Shown: positions 34,991 to 48,314, counted from the first letter of the stretch. The stretch is DNA of 64,000 nucleotides from Serilophus lunatus (GCA_013399895.1 VXBA01001019.1:73316-137315), one strand, 5' to 3'. A program made the numbers and translations. Notes: generated by a model from the letters alone, not told the origin.

Positions 34991-37900
34991 TAGGATTAGG
35001 ATGAGGTCTAATTCATCAGGGACTGTTGGAGAGGTATTTGGAATAAGTCAAATAAGAATTGCTAAACTGTGGTTAGAGTTAGTGTTGGCACGGATGTTAA
35101 CAGTGGGTTTAGCCCATAAGCCAATAAGCACTGATAAATCTAAATTATGTTTGTTCTGACAGCTACATATTAAGTTTGGGGCCAGAGCCTGCTGGCACAG
35201 AGCCTATGGATCTCTCATCAGTGCTTGGACTTGTTTCAGCTGCCACTGTAGCATTGTTGAAAGACTTGATGGAGATTGCTGACCTCATGTTAGGTCTTGA
35301 GCCCTAAAGGAACTGCTGGGCAAGGTTTACTGTTGTTTTTCAAATGCCCAGATTTTTGATATCATCCAGAATGAAAGCTCTAAAATCAGTCAGTCGCTTA
35401 TTGGCGTGACTACACTACAGACTTTGAACAGGTTTATGGTTTTATTTGGGTTTCTTTGAATGCTAATGAAATAAAGTTTCCCTTAACTTGGTATTTAAAT
35501 TGAATAAATCAATCTATGCAATTCAGTGAAAATCCTCTACTGAAGTTCACATATACTCTGCCCATCTTTATAAAATATCAGTTTACAAAAGATAATAAAG
35601 ATAATAGCACATAGAAGCTGAAATAATTTTCCTAAACAAGTAGAAACATCTGTTGTTTGTGACTTGTCTTTACTGGATTGTTTTTTTTTTAAAATTGGTG
35701 ATCCTCTGTCTAGTTTTTGTAGGAGAGTTATAACTGCTATGTCCTTATTATGATAATGAACAGAAGAAGGAAAAAAATGAAATTAAATAATTTATATCTT
35801 TGGTTCATCCTTTGATGCTATCTACTATTGTAGAGCCTCAAAAAGTCATTATTTTATGGTACTGTTCATTTCACTGACATTTACCTTTTGTATCCATAGG
35901 TTTATCCAGTCCTTTACCCACATTTACTACAAAATGAATTGCATATTTTCCTTAGATTCTCCCTTTATAGAATAAACTAAATCTTTTTCTCATTTTCTAA
36001 TGTCAATTGGGTGAGAATAAATTGTAGATTATTAAAATGCAAAATCATTTGGTGCTACATAGAAAAATCCATCAGCCTTTTCTGTCACAGTCCATACAGC
36101 AAGCACTGAAATAATTCCAACCAGTAGCTATTAAACTCCTCAGTGTATTAGAAGGTAAGGGAAAAAGAAAAAAAAGGAAAGAAGAAAAAAAAGAATTATA
36201 GGGAAAAAAATTAAAGTGAAATCAAAAAATTTCAAAAGGAGCAACTTTTGTGTTAGCAATCCAGGAATCAAACTGGCCATTTCATCCAATCAATATTGGG
36301 GGGTTTCAAAGGCTATAGGCTACTCCTGGTCATGGTTAAATTATATTAATATTGTCACTGAGAGACAAAAAAATGGGTTGATAAAAATAGCTGACAACTT
36401 CTTTAATTTTGCTCCAGAGGAACACTGGACTGAAGTAAACACTAGGAGTTAATTGACTGAGCTTGCTGAATTTGTAAGAAAGCAAAACTTGCAGCACAGA
36501 AAACAGAGCTAATAAGGATGCGATTCAAGGTATATGGTCCTTTTACTTCTTTTCAGCCTTATATAACTTCATCTGAGACACAGCTTTTCATTTAGCATGT
36601 CACATTATTGTCAGATGTAACACTCAGGCTGTGTCATTGTAATTTTCATGATGGAGATGAAGATGAAAAAAATAGTAATCAATGGCTTAGAAGGCATGAT
36701 ACACCCAGATACTTTTGTAGTCTTGCTTATATTATCTTGCTGTCATTTATAGTTTTATTGTCTGAAAAGTAGAGGTATTCGTGGGATTATCTGAGGGAGG
36801 CAGAGAGGAGTCCTGTGTATATTGTATGCATTGCATGGCTGAGGAAGGAACATTCATATCTTAATGTCTTAAGATTTTGCTGAAGGCTCATTTAATGCTG
36901 TGTACAATAACGATATCTACAAAAAGTCACTCAACAAATCTGCCATGATACTGCTAATATTAAGTTTTGTGATATTACTGTAAAATTTACAATGAGTTTG
37001 AGAACAAAAGGAGATGCTCCCTTCAGCTGCAGGTATTCAGCTTTATATCCACTCAAAGCTCAACAGTATGTCCATAAATGCTGATGTAGCACATGTGTTC
37101 AACATCAATAATGGTTGCCTGAATAGTGAGCTCAAATGAATTAATTAAACATGAGGGACATTGTTTAAAGATTAGGCCAAATACTTTTAGTAGGATTCCT
37201 GTCTTTCAGTGTCCCCACTAGAGACGAATATTTCAGAGGTAATTATCCAAATGCCTTTTATAATGAGGAGAGAGAAATAAGCACTTATAGATTAGAGTTA
37301 ATCTGGTTTTTAGAACAAGATTAATTGTGTCTTACACACACATTTCCAAACTGACAGCAGACAACTGATCCAGAGAGTCAGATAAAACCTGCCTTAAATG
37401 TTCAGGGAAGCTTGTAAGAATGCCAGAGTTCTGGACCCTTCCAGATTAACAATGTAAAAAATTACCTCCTTCTGTTCACGTTTATAGAGACATCAATGTA
37501 AGATTCGACTTCAAGCATTTTCCTAATAAACATAAGGTCAAATATGAATCAACAGTATATTAAAGGGTGGACAGCAAAGCTCTGAAGGCACAGGATGCAA
37601 ATGAGGATAGTGAAGCTGTAGGACTAGATTAATTCAGAGGTTTTTGGGGAATTCCAAAAAGTTTAAGGCATGTTCACTCGGGGGAATTTTCCCACAGAAG
37701 AGAGAGCCACCTTTCCCAGGAATGTGTTTGTGTTTTTCTGCTTCTGCGTTCCACAGGGATTGTCTCCCTACCATGGGAAAATGATCAAATTGGAGAATTT
37801 TCAGAAGGTCCTTGCCACTGAGTAGAGGCATGAGAAACAATACAAGCCTCAAGAATAGAGGCATGTCTTTCTCCCAGGGCACTGTGAACTTGATGTTTTT

Positions 37901-40090
37901 AGGGTTTTCACCTTCAGAAAATAAATTTTCCTAAATTCTTCTGCTTCTGGTGTTTATGGGCCATACTTGCATTATCTTTCCTTTCACAGAAGTTTATTTC
38001 ATGGCTCTGCAAATATAGTTATGCTAGAATCTGGCTTGATATAATATAGGCTTAAATATGACCTCACCAGCCTTGTGATTTAGAGAAAGCGTAAATTTAA
38101 TGAACCAAATTGGAGAGAAAAGTCAAATATTTTCTTCTGCTACACTTCAAGAGACTCATGTTATCAAAGGAAGATTTCTAGTATGTAGCAGAGGTTTGTA
38201 TCTGAGCTAATTGCCTATATATCCTTTATTTTCAGCATCTATAAAGTGGAACTCCTGTGGTAATATTAATCTCATACTCATGTAGACTTCTAAGACAGGC
38301 TATTTGCTACCATGGGAGACTACAGTCATCTGATTTTGTCAGATGTGAATAGCGGTCAGAAGTAATGCAAGAAAAATATGTCATGATAAAAAGTTCCTTT
38401 AATTGGTTGATCTTTTTTAAAATCTCTGTTCTTGTAGGTGCAATACAATTAAATACATATATAAGCAAGTATTTTTGTGTTCTGTGGGAGCATTATAAAT
38501 AAGACTGTGACAATGAACTTGCTTCACTAATTCTTTGAAGTACCCTACAGTCTTGAAGTCACTCTTTAAAAAGTGAGTTTGGACTTCATCTCCACAAATG
38601 AGAAGTACATGTAATTACATAGATGTAGAAGGACTTTTCCCCATTGTTTCTCATTGTTTGAGCCAAGAGTTTGTTTATAGAAAACAATGTTAAATTTCAT
38701 ACAAACACAGAGTTGTAATCAAGATTAAAATCTAATGAACTTCTTTACCGTAAGAGATAAGACGAATTCCAACATTACCATAAGCTTCTGAGGATTCAAT
38801 ATAGATCTGAATTGTATTTTCTCTACCACAGCTCTCTGTTATTTAGTTCTGGTTCCTGTCTGTTTGAAAAAGTCATTTGCTTCTTGAGAATTTTGTGGTG
38901 AAGGGTAAGTAGACAAACAGGTAAAAGTTAGAGAACAGGGAATAGATAATTTGAGATCTAATATTAAACTTTTAATATTAGCGCTTTGAGTAACATTAAT
39001 TCATTTGTAGGCAAGGAATAGGTCTCTGAGTCATGTTTAATGAAGAATAGGTATGAGTCTCATAGATAAAACCTGGAGGCTGTACCACATAAATGAGCTA
39101 TGTATAAGAGGACAGTGAAATTATGGCTATGAGGAAAATTATGTGGATGAGTACTGGGGATTGGAGCGTACATGGAAATTAACAGGTGAGATAACAGGAA
39201 GAAAAAAATTATTTCTAGCATTGAGGATAAATACATTTTTATGTGATATTAAAAATCAATGCAGTATTCAGAGACTGGTGTAATGATACCACATAAAATC
39301 ACACCATATGGAGACAGAAAACTTGACAAATTTTTTCATGCTTTTTGGAAGAAAAAAGAGCCTGTTTTAAGAAAAATGTATGTACTTAAGATGCTGTACC
39401 ACAAAAACGTGTCATTCACACTAGGACTGATCCCAAAAGACAACATGTGTGAGACTTCGTCAGTTTTACCTCCCTTATCCATATACAGTTGTCTAGACTG
39501 CAACAACAGAATTGACAACCCCAGACCAGCCAAATGGCACTGCTATGGATGACTGCCAGCTGCCTAAAAGCCATTTTGCACCTATTAGTGCAAAATACAT
39601 ATATGCATATTTTCATGGTAGATCCCTGCAGCAGCTGGGCTCAGGCAGCCTTTCCAGTAGCTGCCCCTGGATCCTTTATTTCTCCACATGCCATTACCCT
39701 GGACACAGAGTCACATCACTCTCTGGAAGCTGGAAGAGTTACCTTTGCTACCCACTAGCCAACTGTCTCATTGTCTTACCTTTAGAGATAGACCCGGCTC
39801 CCAAGCTATTTCACTTACTTCCTACTAGTCCAGCTTCATCTTTTTTAGTGATCACATACTCATACATCCACATTCAGTCCAGTCACTGACACATTGGAAA
39901 TCAGGGCTCCTGACCCCTGATACCACTTCAGAGGCTGTTGCATGGTTTCACTCAATCCAATCAATCTCTGCAGTTTCTGGCATCACAAACACACAGCTGT
40001 TCCAATGTAATGTCTAACTCCAGCTTCTGGCACCAATGCTCCTCTGTGCACACATATACATGGAGGAAAGAGATTTCCTCTTTGTTTCTC
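34991..40090. other. Mostly AT-rich unique sequence; GC-richer unclassified part at the end
   Basis: No element is recognised. Open, splice-flanked stretches at 35352-35431 and 36256-36433 were examined and not accepted. From about 39500 to 40080 the sequence is GC-richer and has long frames on both strands (39512-39889 plus). It looks like an old repeat, but I cannot assign a family. Confidence 0.5.
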
Positions 40091-40231
40091 TACAAGTTAG
40101 CTCAGTGGTTAGAACATGGTGCTAATAACACTAAGGTTGGGGGTTTGATCCCCATAGGGGCTGTTGACTTAAGAGTTGGACTTTATGATTGTCGTGAGCC
40201 CCTTCCAAATCAGCATATTCTGTGAAATCTG
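40091..40231 (+). mobile_element. tRNA-Ile-derived SINE with CR1-type tail (TguSINE1-like)
   Basis: The first about 70 bp keep a tRNA-Ile body. Box A tagctcagtgg is at 40098-40108, the anticodon loop ctAATaa has AAT at 40124-40126, and a box-B-like ggtttgatccc is at 40142-40152. The acceptor stem is not preserved and no 3' acceptor half follows. Instead the sequence passes into gctgttgacttaagagttgg and then a CR1 3' terminus (gtgagccccttccaaatcag, catattctgtga). Such SINEs use the polymerase III promoter of the tRNA and the CR1 3' tail to borrow the LINE enzyme. This type is known from passerine birds, and I infer the lineage from it. It is not a functional tRNA gene. Confidence 0.88.
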
Positions 40232-40861
40232 TGAAGTTAATTACATCGATTCCTTTCCCAGTTCTGCTTCCCTCCTAAAAATCCTCTAATAAGTCTTCTA
40301 CAATCTTCAAAATGCTCTTCACCTGCATCCCATAATATGCACCATATCTTGGGGCTCTTTAGCCCAGAAGTCCAGCTCTAATGTTGATTCATTTTTATGA
40401 GTTTCATGACCAGACACTTGGGCTGTGGTTCTGTTGGGAAAGCACTGGTAGGGGCCCAGCCAGTGGGGCCTTGCCAGGGTATCCATTCTTCTGAATCCTT
40501 AGTTTGGGTTCCTGTCTGCCTTTGTGCTCTTCTGTTTCTCTGGGCTTGTTGAGATGGACCTGGGATACACTGATCATGCTCCTGTGATGACCCTGAAGTA
40601 GCCAAGGCAAGGTACCATTTGAGTTTCCCCACATATTTTTAGGCCTTTGTGAGTTCAGCATCTGGATAACTCCTCTCTGAGCCAACTGTTTTGGTCTTTA
40701 ACCACCTTCACAGTAATAGTTTCACTTTTCCATTTAAACAGAATTTTCTTTGATTCTGTTGGAGCTCTATGGCTCCTGCCCTTCAAGAGTGGGCATCATT
40801 GAGAGGAATCTGGCTTAAATTTCTATATGTCCCTCAATCAGGTGTTCATACATAATGCTAA
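40232..40861. other. Unclassified, moderately GC-rich sequence
   Basis: No repeat family is recognised. Minus-strand frames at 40685-40378 are open for 80-90 codons, but the predicted protein resembles nothing I know. Confidence 0.45.
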
Positions 40862-41085
40862 GATCAGTCCTGAGCATTTTCTTCTCCAGGCTGAACAGTT
40901 CCAGGTCTCTCAATCTTCCTTCATATGAGAGATGTTTCAGTCCCTATATCATCTTTGAGGTCCTTTGCTGGACTTACTCAAGCTTGCCCATGTCCTTCAT
41001 TTGTTGGGGAACCCAGGCTGGACTCAACTTTCTAGATGTCTCTTACCACTACTGAGCAGATGGGAAGGATCACTTTCTTTGAGTT
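40862..41085 (-). mobile_element. Old CR1 LINE internal fragment
   Basis: Minus-strand CR1 words are recognisable but diverged: ttcttctccaggctgaacag, ccaggtctctcaatcttcct, catatgagagatgtttcagt, a degraded 'tggactcgctcaa' word, and ggatcactttcttt. Both ends are truncated. It lies about 630 bp beyond the SINE and is older, judging by divergence. Confidence 0.75.
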
Positions 41086-44000
41086 GTTGAAAATGTTCTT
41101 GAGGTGGTAAGAGGTGGCAGAAACTCTTTTGTAGGAGGCGTGCATGAAAGCAACACAAAGTTGGTAAGGAAAGTGGAATAATGTGGATAAACATCGTTTA
41201 AGGTATACCCTCCATGGTGTCATCTGTATATGTGATGAGTACTATAGTAAAAGGAACAACTATCACTTTAAATAGCATAAGTAAAAGCTGCAGTTCCACA
41301 TACTGACTGAGCAAAATGGATTAGTTTCACATGGCTTTTAACATTCCTGGCAAATTTCTAGCTATTACTCCCCTCTAGCTATGACTGCACACCTGCAGGT
41401 TTGAGATCTTAATTTCCAAGTGTGATGAACAGAAGAAATTCTAGAGTCTTTTATTCACATTCACCAGTTTTTTTCTAGTGATATAGTACAGGAAATACAT
41501 TTCTATTTCTTGTCTATTATATTACTGGTTATGATTTTTCTTCTGCCTGACTTTATTTCATAGCACACATTTTATCAGCCCCTTCTTAGACAAACTGTGA
41601 GAGCTGCTGTGCTTGTGATGGGTGAGTAGCCTCCAAATTTCCCTGAGTCCATTAATTCCTCCTGATTTTTCATCCACTAATTATTTGCCTATTTAATTCT
41701 CTGTTAATCCCTGTATGGATTGTTGCACTCCACAATTTTTCTTTAAGATAATTTAACTGCAGTATCTATCTCTCTTCAAAGCACTACAGATATTTTTATA
41801 TTAAAAAGATATTATTTCCATAATATCTTAACTCTAACTTTTGAACAGGAGCATGAAATATTCATCTATTCCTCCAACATGTAAACTCTACATATAGCTT
41901 TGCATATTTTCTATTTATATATAGTATTTATTTTGAAATCAGAATTAAAATATACATATACAGTATAATATATAGAGATATCTTCATATATGTGTGTGTA
42001 TATCAATATATGTAACTACAGTATGTCATGATTCAGTTAAAATACATTCTTCTTTTCCTTACATAGTTTCCCTTTAAAAGTTTGCCAATGAAAAGTTATA
42101 GTGCATCCAATTTCTGCAGAAATAAGTAGAACTCAGTTAAATATAAAACTGCTCAGCCGAGAAAACAGAGAAGAGGAGAGAAATGATGAACATCATCCTG
42201 ATTTCTAAAAGTCTTATGGAATCAGAACTATTATTTTTATGATTAGTGGAGTTATGAATCAGTGTATTTGTCTACCTGATATAAACACAAATGAAATTTG
42301 GAACACAAACATATTCTTTTGAGTTATTGCTATTAATGAATTTTTTAAATTTATTTCTATAGTATACTATTTTGCACCTAAACTGCAAGCAGGGGCTTAA
42401 TATAGATGCTATGCAGGATAAAAAAAAGGTACAAAGTAACATATATGTATAACACAACAAATTAGAACATCATCTGAAAATCATGATTAATAAAGTGAAT
42501 TTAGAAGAAAGAACAATGTTACTATACACAATATTTCAAAATTACTTACAGCTATAAGAGAAATCACAGTAAATTCAGCATGGCTGAATGAGCAAGTTTG
42601 GTAAGAGTTATAGTAGTTTTTATGTAAAAGCATTGTGAAAGGCATCAAAGTCTAGCTTTCTCCTAATAATGAGAGGTAAAAATTTGTATTTTTGACAAGT
42701 ATTTTCAAGTTGAAAAAATAGAGAAGAACAGGCTTATGATGACTGTTGAGATTAGTCTAACAGTAAGAGAGAAGGACAAGTGAAAAAACCAAAATGATAC
42801 TGAAGATAGGAGGGTGCCTGACATAGTAAAAAACCCCCTAGAATAGCCTTGTGTACAATTTGTAGAAGTGATACCACAATTGGAAGTAGAATAAAAAAGG
42901 AAATTAAAGAATTCGCCATCTGCTGAAACAGTATAGAATCACAGCCACCCCTGCAGAGCAAGATACAAACACAGCAAGATATAAACAAATTCTAGTATGT
43001 ATGAATGTGTTTGTAGACTAACATGAGTGAGTTCTCTTTGTTTTGACTATACAAGAGAATTTGGAACGTTTAAAATCACAAAAGCGGATTGTCCTGCAAT
43101 AAATTATGGTATGTGTTTGCTTCAAAAAAATCCTTATAGATGTTCTTACAAACTGTATTCTATAATCTATCCTCCAAAGAAGAGCATTTAAACTTTTTAT
43201 TTTGTTTTAAATGTGCTCTTAGAGAAATTAAAACAACGGAACCAAATATTTCTTTTATCTTTTTCAGTTCAGATTGTGCCTTAAAATAAAAGATACTGTC
43301 TAGCTACTTATTTGCAGAGACATGTTCTTTCAGTGTAGCACCCTGTACATAATAGGTTCAAAACCAGTCAGAGGCATAAAAGACTTTAATTACGAGAAAA
43401 AGTAGAATGATAGGAAGATACAATAATCATCCTTAAATGGGTATATATTAATTTCAAGATAGAATTTTAGTAGATGGATTAGCTCAATTGATAAAGATGT
43501 GATACCTTTTGCAATTTTTGGGTCTAATTTAAGCAGATGAGTCTTAGAAACATACCTGTTAATCATCTCTGTTAAGCATTTATGAGTAATCTTCCTTGTC
43601 TGTTTGTAAGGACTAGATTTAGAAAGTGAGTTTCTGCTCTTTATTTAAACCATTGTCGCAGCATGTTAGCTGGAGTGCTCTAATCGCTCATGCTTGAGGT
43701 TTGTGGCACTAAATGACAAATGCAAAGCAATGAAGCAAAGATGAGAGTAGATGCCAAATTTGTGACAACATGTGATTATGCATACAACACTCTTGCTTAT
43801 TGATCCTGAAATAACTTCAGTAACATCTGGCAGTGAAGTGGGCTAGACCTATCAGTTTATTCTATTGGAAAAATTTGCTCAATTCAGTGTCATGGATAGC
43901 TATTAAGATTTATTTTCAGTGTTTCTAAAAATCAATTTTCTCTTACTAATTCTGACTATGGTTCACTAATTTATATTGTTTTCTTAGTACTTTTCTTCTA

Positions 44001-46942
44001 TGCTGACACTTAATGGAGCCAGTGTTTTCTCCCTCTTCAAGCAGAATAGAACTTATAAGTAATTCAATAATTTGTATTTGAATTAACTGCTAGTAAATCT
44101 TTGTTGTTCATTACCTGGAATTTATTTCTGAGTATATTTGAAGCTATGTTGTGTGTTACCTGCTACAATAACTTGCAAGACTAAGTGCAAGTTTGTCTGG
44201 TCCTAATTAAATGGTTCTGAAGATCTACAAATGAATGGACTTGCTGGTATCACTCTCAAATGCAAATAATTTTCTCTTCAAACAAGTAGCATTTTCAAAG
44301 CAGGGAACAGCATATTGGCAGCAGTTTTATGTTTGTTACATTATGCTAACATAATAACTACTGGAAAAATAAATAGTTTGGGGTATCTTGTATTTTATAT
44401 ACTATCAGAAAAAACGTAAGGGGGACATTGTTGAGTTTTCACTCCTGGTTTTAATATCCGAACTGACAATCAAAAGACAAAATACCACAAATAAGACATG
44501 TAATTCTGGCTCAAGGAGTCTGTCTTTCTTATCTCATACTTCATATTGTCTTAGAGACACTCTCCAGCCTGACTGCACTACAATCCATCTCTACTCAATT
44601 CTGTCACTTCAGTAATTATCACTGCATAAAAATATAATAATGCAGGAGAAGAGACCTTTTCTCCAAAGAATTTTTGTACGGACACCATAAGTAGTATGTG
44701 GAAACTATAATTTCTTTTAGAAACTAAACAGGGTGTAGAGGTGGATTCCACCTCAGAGTAATGTGATCAGCTGTGCCTTTCTGTTGTACAACATGGTAAA
44801 GGAATGTAGCCAACTCTCTCCTTTCTTCCTCTAATTAATTAGTTTCTGCATAGGAAATAAATACAGTATTCATCCAGCAAATGAAAATTCTCCATGCAAA
44901 TTCCCCTGACACGGACATGTACAGAAATGTTAAGGACCGAACACCTAGTTTTCTCCCTTTAGCTTTCTAAAAATGCATGTTATAGGGATATTATAGACAG
45001 GGTTTTAACTACAGTTCATACAATCATGTTTTTATCAGTTGGATGATATTTGGGAGATCTCAGTCCCTTCCTGTGAAAAGGCCTATCACAACACACGTGG
45101 CCTGTCAGAACATCCTCAGAGAAGTAAAATTGTGTCATTGAGCTGAGTTAAAGAATAAAAGTGACTCAAATGAAGTACTAGTACTTACTCTTTTCCCCCT
45201 TAATTTTCACATCTCTAATATGAATGACTTACTGCTATCTCACCATGTACTCTTTTCATGCCTGCCTTCTCAGAGTTTTATGATTTTCTAAGATTTTAAG
45301 AACACCGAAGCATGAGGTCAGCATAGGAAGGCACCTGCATGGCAAGAAACAGGCTATGTTTTCTTGATGTTACCTTCACGCTCACACAATTCATGGTAGA
45401 AGACAACGTTCTACAGAAACAGTGGCTATTAGTAAATGTACATTTCAGAGAGATTTTTATTCCTCTGATGCCAGCTATGCCATAGCTTTGCTTATTGCCA
45501 TACAGCTTCCCAATAGGATGGCTGAATTCTGCCTAAGGCAGACTGGTTTGTGTGATTCCTTGTTCAGTCTTGTCCTTCACTATGTTGAGAGATGGCTCGT
45601 GGCCCAGGCCAAAGCAGAGCTCTAGGTCTTGCTGACTGTGTAACAGCTCTGAAGACTCAACAGTAGCTCTTGGGCCTGTGTCTTGACCCTGCTTAGTTTG
45701 CTTTTAAGGATATGGTTATTTTGGCCTGTTACAAGTAAACTCATTAGAATAATCACTTACAGAGCACGAATAATCTGAATTAGTGAGCATTCTTCAGTAT
45801 TGCTTTTTTGGGGGTCTTTTCATCTGCTTAAAACTAAGCTATAAGTGTTATGCATATGCAATTTCACTGAAAGATGTAAGGCATAGGAATTCAGTATACT
45901 CATCCCTCACAATAAATTCAGAAAATCAATTCAACCAAGATTCTTGCTTTTTCTGAAGAATAGTATAATTCATGCATGGCTCTAAAATTCTATACCTGAA
46001 GTATAGGGATACCTAGACCGAGTTGTACATAATACCTCCTTAAAATTTATTTGCACTTAGAAAAAGGAAAACCAAATTTCCGCAAAAATTCATGTTCTCT
46101 TCCTGATGCTGACAGGCTTGTGATACGACAGAATTTCATAATAATCTCCTTATACTGCCTGAGTAATATAGCTATTACCCTGATTTGACATGTGTCAAAA
46201 TATCCCTATAGAGGTGACAAGTTGCCTTAGGTCTTCAACAGTATAAGTGAAGAATATTAAGTGAGCATCATGTAGACTTAACACAGTTAAAACCTATTGC
46301 TGCTTAAACTTGTTTAATAATAATGGTGACAACTATAACTTGTTTGTAGAGAAGATTTTACAAATACTCTTCAAAATGTTTTACAATCAGTTCAATTCAA
46401 ATCCAATGTTTTAGACTCAATATTTGTAAAAGCAACATTTCCTCAATATCAGAATTTGGCCATCCACTAGGGTTTTGCTTTTCAGCTGCAACATTAGGAT
46501 CAAAATTATTATTTTAGGAAGCAAACTCAAAAATATTAACTGCAGACAAGTTATTATTTTTGAATATAAAAGCAGATCAAATCCAGGGATTTTCAAAACA
46601 TGTCAAGTTTGAGGTCAAAACCAAAAAATCTGCCATCATTGCAGATTTTGAATCAGCAACAAGTTGCAATGTGTCTGACTAGTTTCAGCAATCTCCCAAA
46701 AGATTTGCCTGCTGTAGTAAAAGAGAAAAATATTTTTCCGCAAATAAAATGCAAAAGAATGTAAATTTCCAAGAGTACAACAGAAAACCAGTGTTTTCAC
46801 AAATTGAAACAAGAAGCTTGGTCCTTGGTTTATATGCAAAGTTATCTTTAGATATCTCCTCTTTGTAGCATTTGGAAGTGATTTATCTTTCCAGAACTCA
46901 TTGAGTGTGATAGATTGGGACAATGATATTATGATCTAACAG
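41086..46942. other. AT-rich unique sequence
   Basis: About 5.9 kb without a recognised element. A TA/TG-rich low-complexity stretch is at about 41925-42012. A tRNA-like pair of words (ttagctcaattgat at 43479-43492 and gggtctaattt at 43520-43530) may be a very decayed SINE. A 67-codon frame at 45422-45625 has no known resemblance. Confidence 0.5.
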
Positions 46943-47041
46943 CTGGACTCTCTGCATGAAACAATTACTGCCAGCAAGGAAAGATATGAACAATTGGGTA
47001 AAAGCCTAATGGAGACAGAAGGGATTATTTTCAACCCAGAG
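46943..47041 (+). other. Candidate internal coding exon, 33 codons, unrecognised
   Basis: The 99-bp segment follows tctaacag and precedes a GTAATA donor, so it is in phase 0 at both ends. The frame reads LDSLHETITASKERYEQLGK and then SLMETEGIIFNPE. It is acidic and basic-rich like a coiled coil, and 70% of first codon positions are purines. The frame is also open through the donor for a further 36 codons, which weakens the argument. The polypyrimidine tract is poor. I do not recognise the protein, and chance remains likely. Confidence 0.22.
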
Positions 47042-47921
47042 GTAATAATAGAGGACTATGATATAATTATTTCTAAACTGAGTAAAGCTAATATATCTTC
47101 TAAACCTAAACTAGACTTGATTAAAAATGAATTACTGAGCAAAAAAAGTTAAATTTTGAGGTTTTCATTCAAAGTTTTTCCAAAGAGCAGATGCTTCATA
47201 TTAAAATGAAAGCCAAAATATTTAGGATTCTTTTTCGTTATCCTTCAAATTCATGGGTTTTTTTTCCTGTTAAGGAATGAAGTTTTGTGTTCTCTCCTAG
47301 TACAAAGAAAAAAATCTGTTTTGAAATTCTGTCTTATCATTTACCCCAGCATAAAAATATGGCCAAAATAATGAAAGATTCAGTGAATCTCATTGTAGTA
47401 TTTAATCACTTAATGCATTTACATGCGCATCCTCATGAACAACTTCTCACAGTCCTGAGAATGGATTTGAACATCTAGTCCTATAAAAAAATTATCCCTT
47501 TTTTGATACTACAAGAAAAACAAAACCAAACCAGGTATTTAAACAATAAGGTACAGGACCTTATTTTCCACTCAGGCTACTTCTTCAAGAAGATATATAA
47601 ATTATACAAGATAGTATTCCAATAAAAATATTTCAAGGTAATAGTAATATTAATAAAAGCAACAAGAATTTTGTCCTTCACATCTTTAATACTCAAAACT
47701 TCATTAAATAATAGCATTAGAAAGGTTCCTGTACTGGCAGCAGACTAGAAAACTTAGACAAATAAATAAATTTATTTGAAAGAGTTGTACTTCATGTTGT
47801 ATAGAACCGATTTGCTGCAAATTTTTGATGTAGCAATCAATTTGTCTTGTGAGATGTAGGTTACAGAAGCTCTTGTATATAATTAGTGTTTGGTAATAAA
47901 AAGGAAAAGTTAAAATCTCAG

Positions 47922-48215
47922 AAAAATTTAAAAGGTAGAGTTATACCTTATAATGTAGCTATTGATAATAAAATGAAAGTGATCTTTGGATTTGCAATTG
48001 ACAAACAAAATGCCTTTTGCTTGTTGGATGAGCAGTGGGCCTTGGAAACATTTTGTGGTTCTTCAGATATCCGACAAGAGCACCAGCACACTGTACTTCC
48101 TAGATTCTGTTCAACAAGCATTTGTCTAGAAAAACTGTTGGATTTCATTCTAAGACAGATGAAACAATTAAATCAAGAAAATGTTACTAAAAAAGATATA
48201 ATCAATGTAAAATAG
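47922..48215 (+). other. Candidate terminal coding exon with downstream AATAAA, unrecognised
   Basis: An open frame from at least 47886 ends in TAG at 48213-48215, and AATAAA follows at 48260-48265. If spliced after atctcag at 47921 it is in phase with the candidate at 46943-47041. The predicted protein includes GRVIPYNVAIDNKMKVIFGF and LLDFILRQMKQLNQENV, a more balanced composition than most frames here. First-position G and A are enriched (27 and 41 of 109 codons in the full frame). Against it: frames of this length are expected a few times by chance in 64 kb of this composition, and the acceptor has a purine-rich approach. A retrocopy is another option, because a purine-rich tract follows the signal. 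Confidence 0.22.
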
Positions 48216-48275
48216 GAATGACAATTTTTTAAAGTTGTTATACATTTCTGGATGTATGTAATAAAAGCCAAGCCA

Positions 48276-48314
48276 AAGAAGAAGAAGAAGAAGGAGAAGG
48301 AGAAAAAAAAAAGG
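48276..48314 (+). repeat. Purine-only (GAA)n/(A)n tract
   Basis: About 39 bp contain only A and G on the plus strand, beginning with five GAA units and ending in an A10 run. It lies 11 bp after an AATAAA hexamer. It may be a decayed poly(A) tail or an ordinary microsatellite. Confidence 0.85.

Noticed and set aside
34991..35002. Interstitial telomere-like repeat (ttaggattagga)
   Set aside because: Only two imperfect units, too short to distinguish from chance.
35352..35431. 80-bp segment between cccag and a GTTTAT donor
   Set aside because: Two of three frames are open and the donor is weak, so coding cannot be argued.
36256..36433. Open segment preceded by tgtgttag and followed by GTAAAC
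   Set aside because: Plausible length, but no neighbour exon in phase, a mediocre donor and no family resemblance.
40091..40165. Functional tRNA-Ile gene
   Set aside because: The acceptor stem does not pair, box B is mutated, and a CR1 tail replaces the 3' acceptor half.
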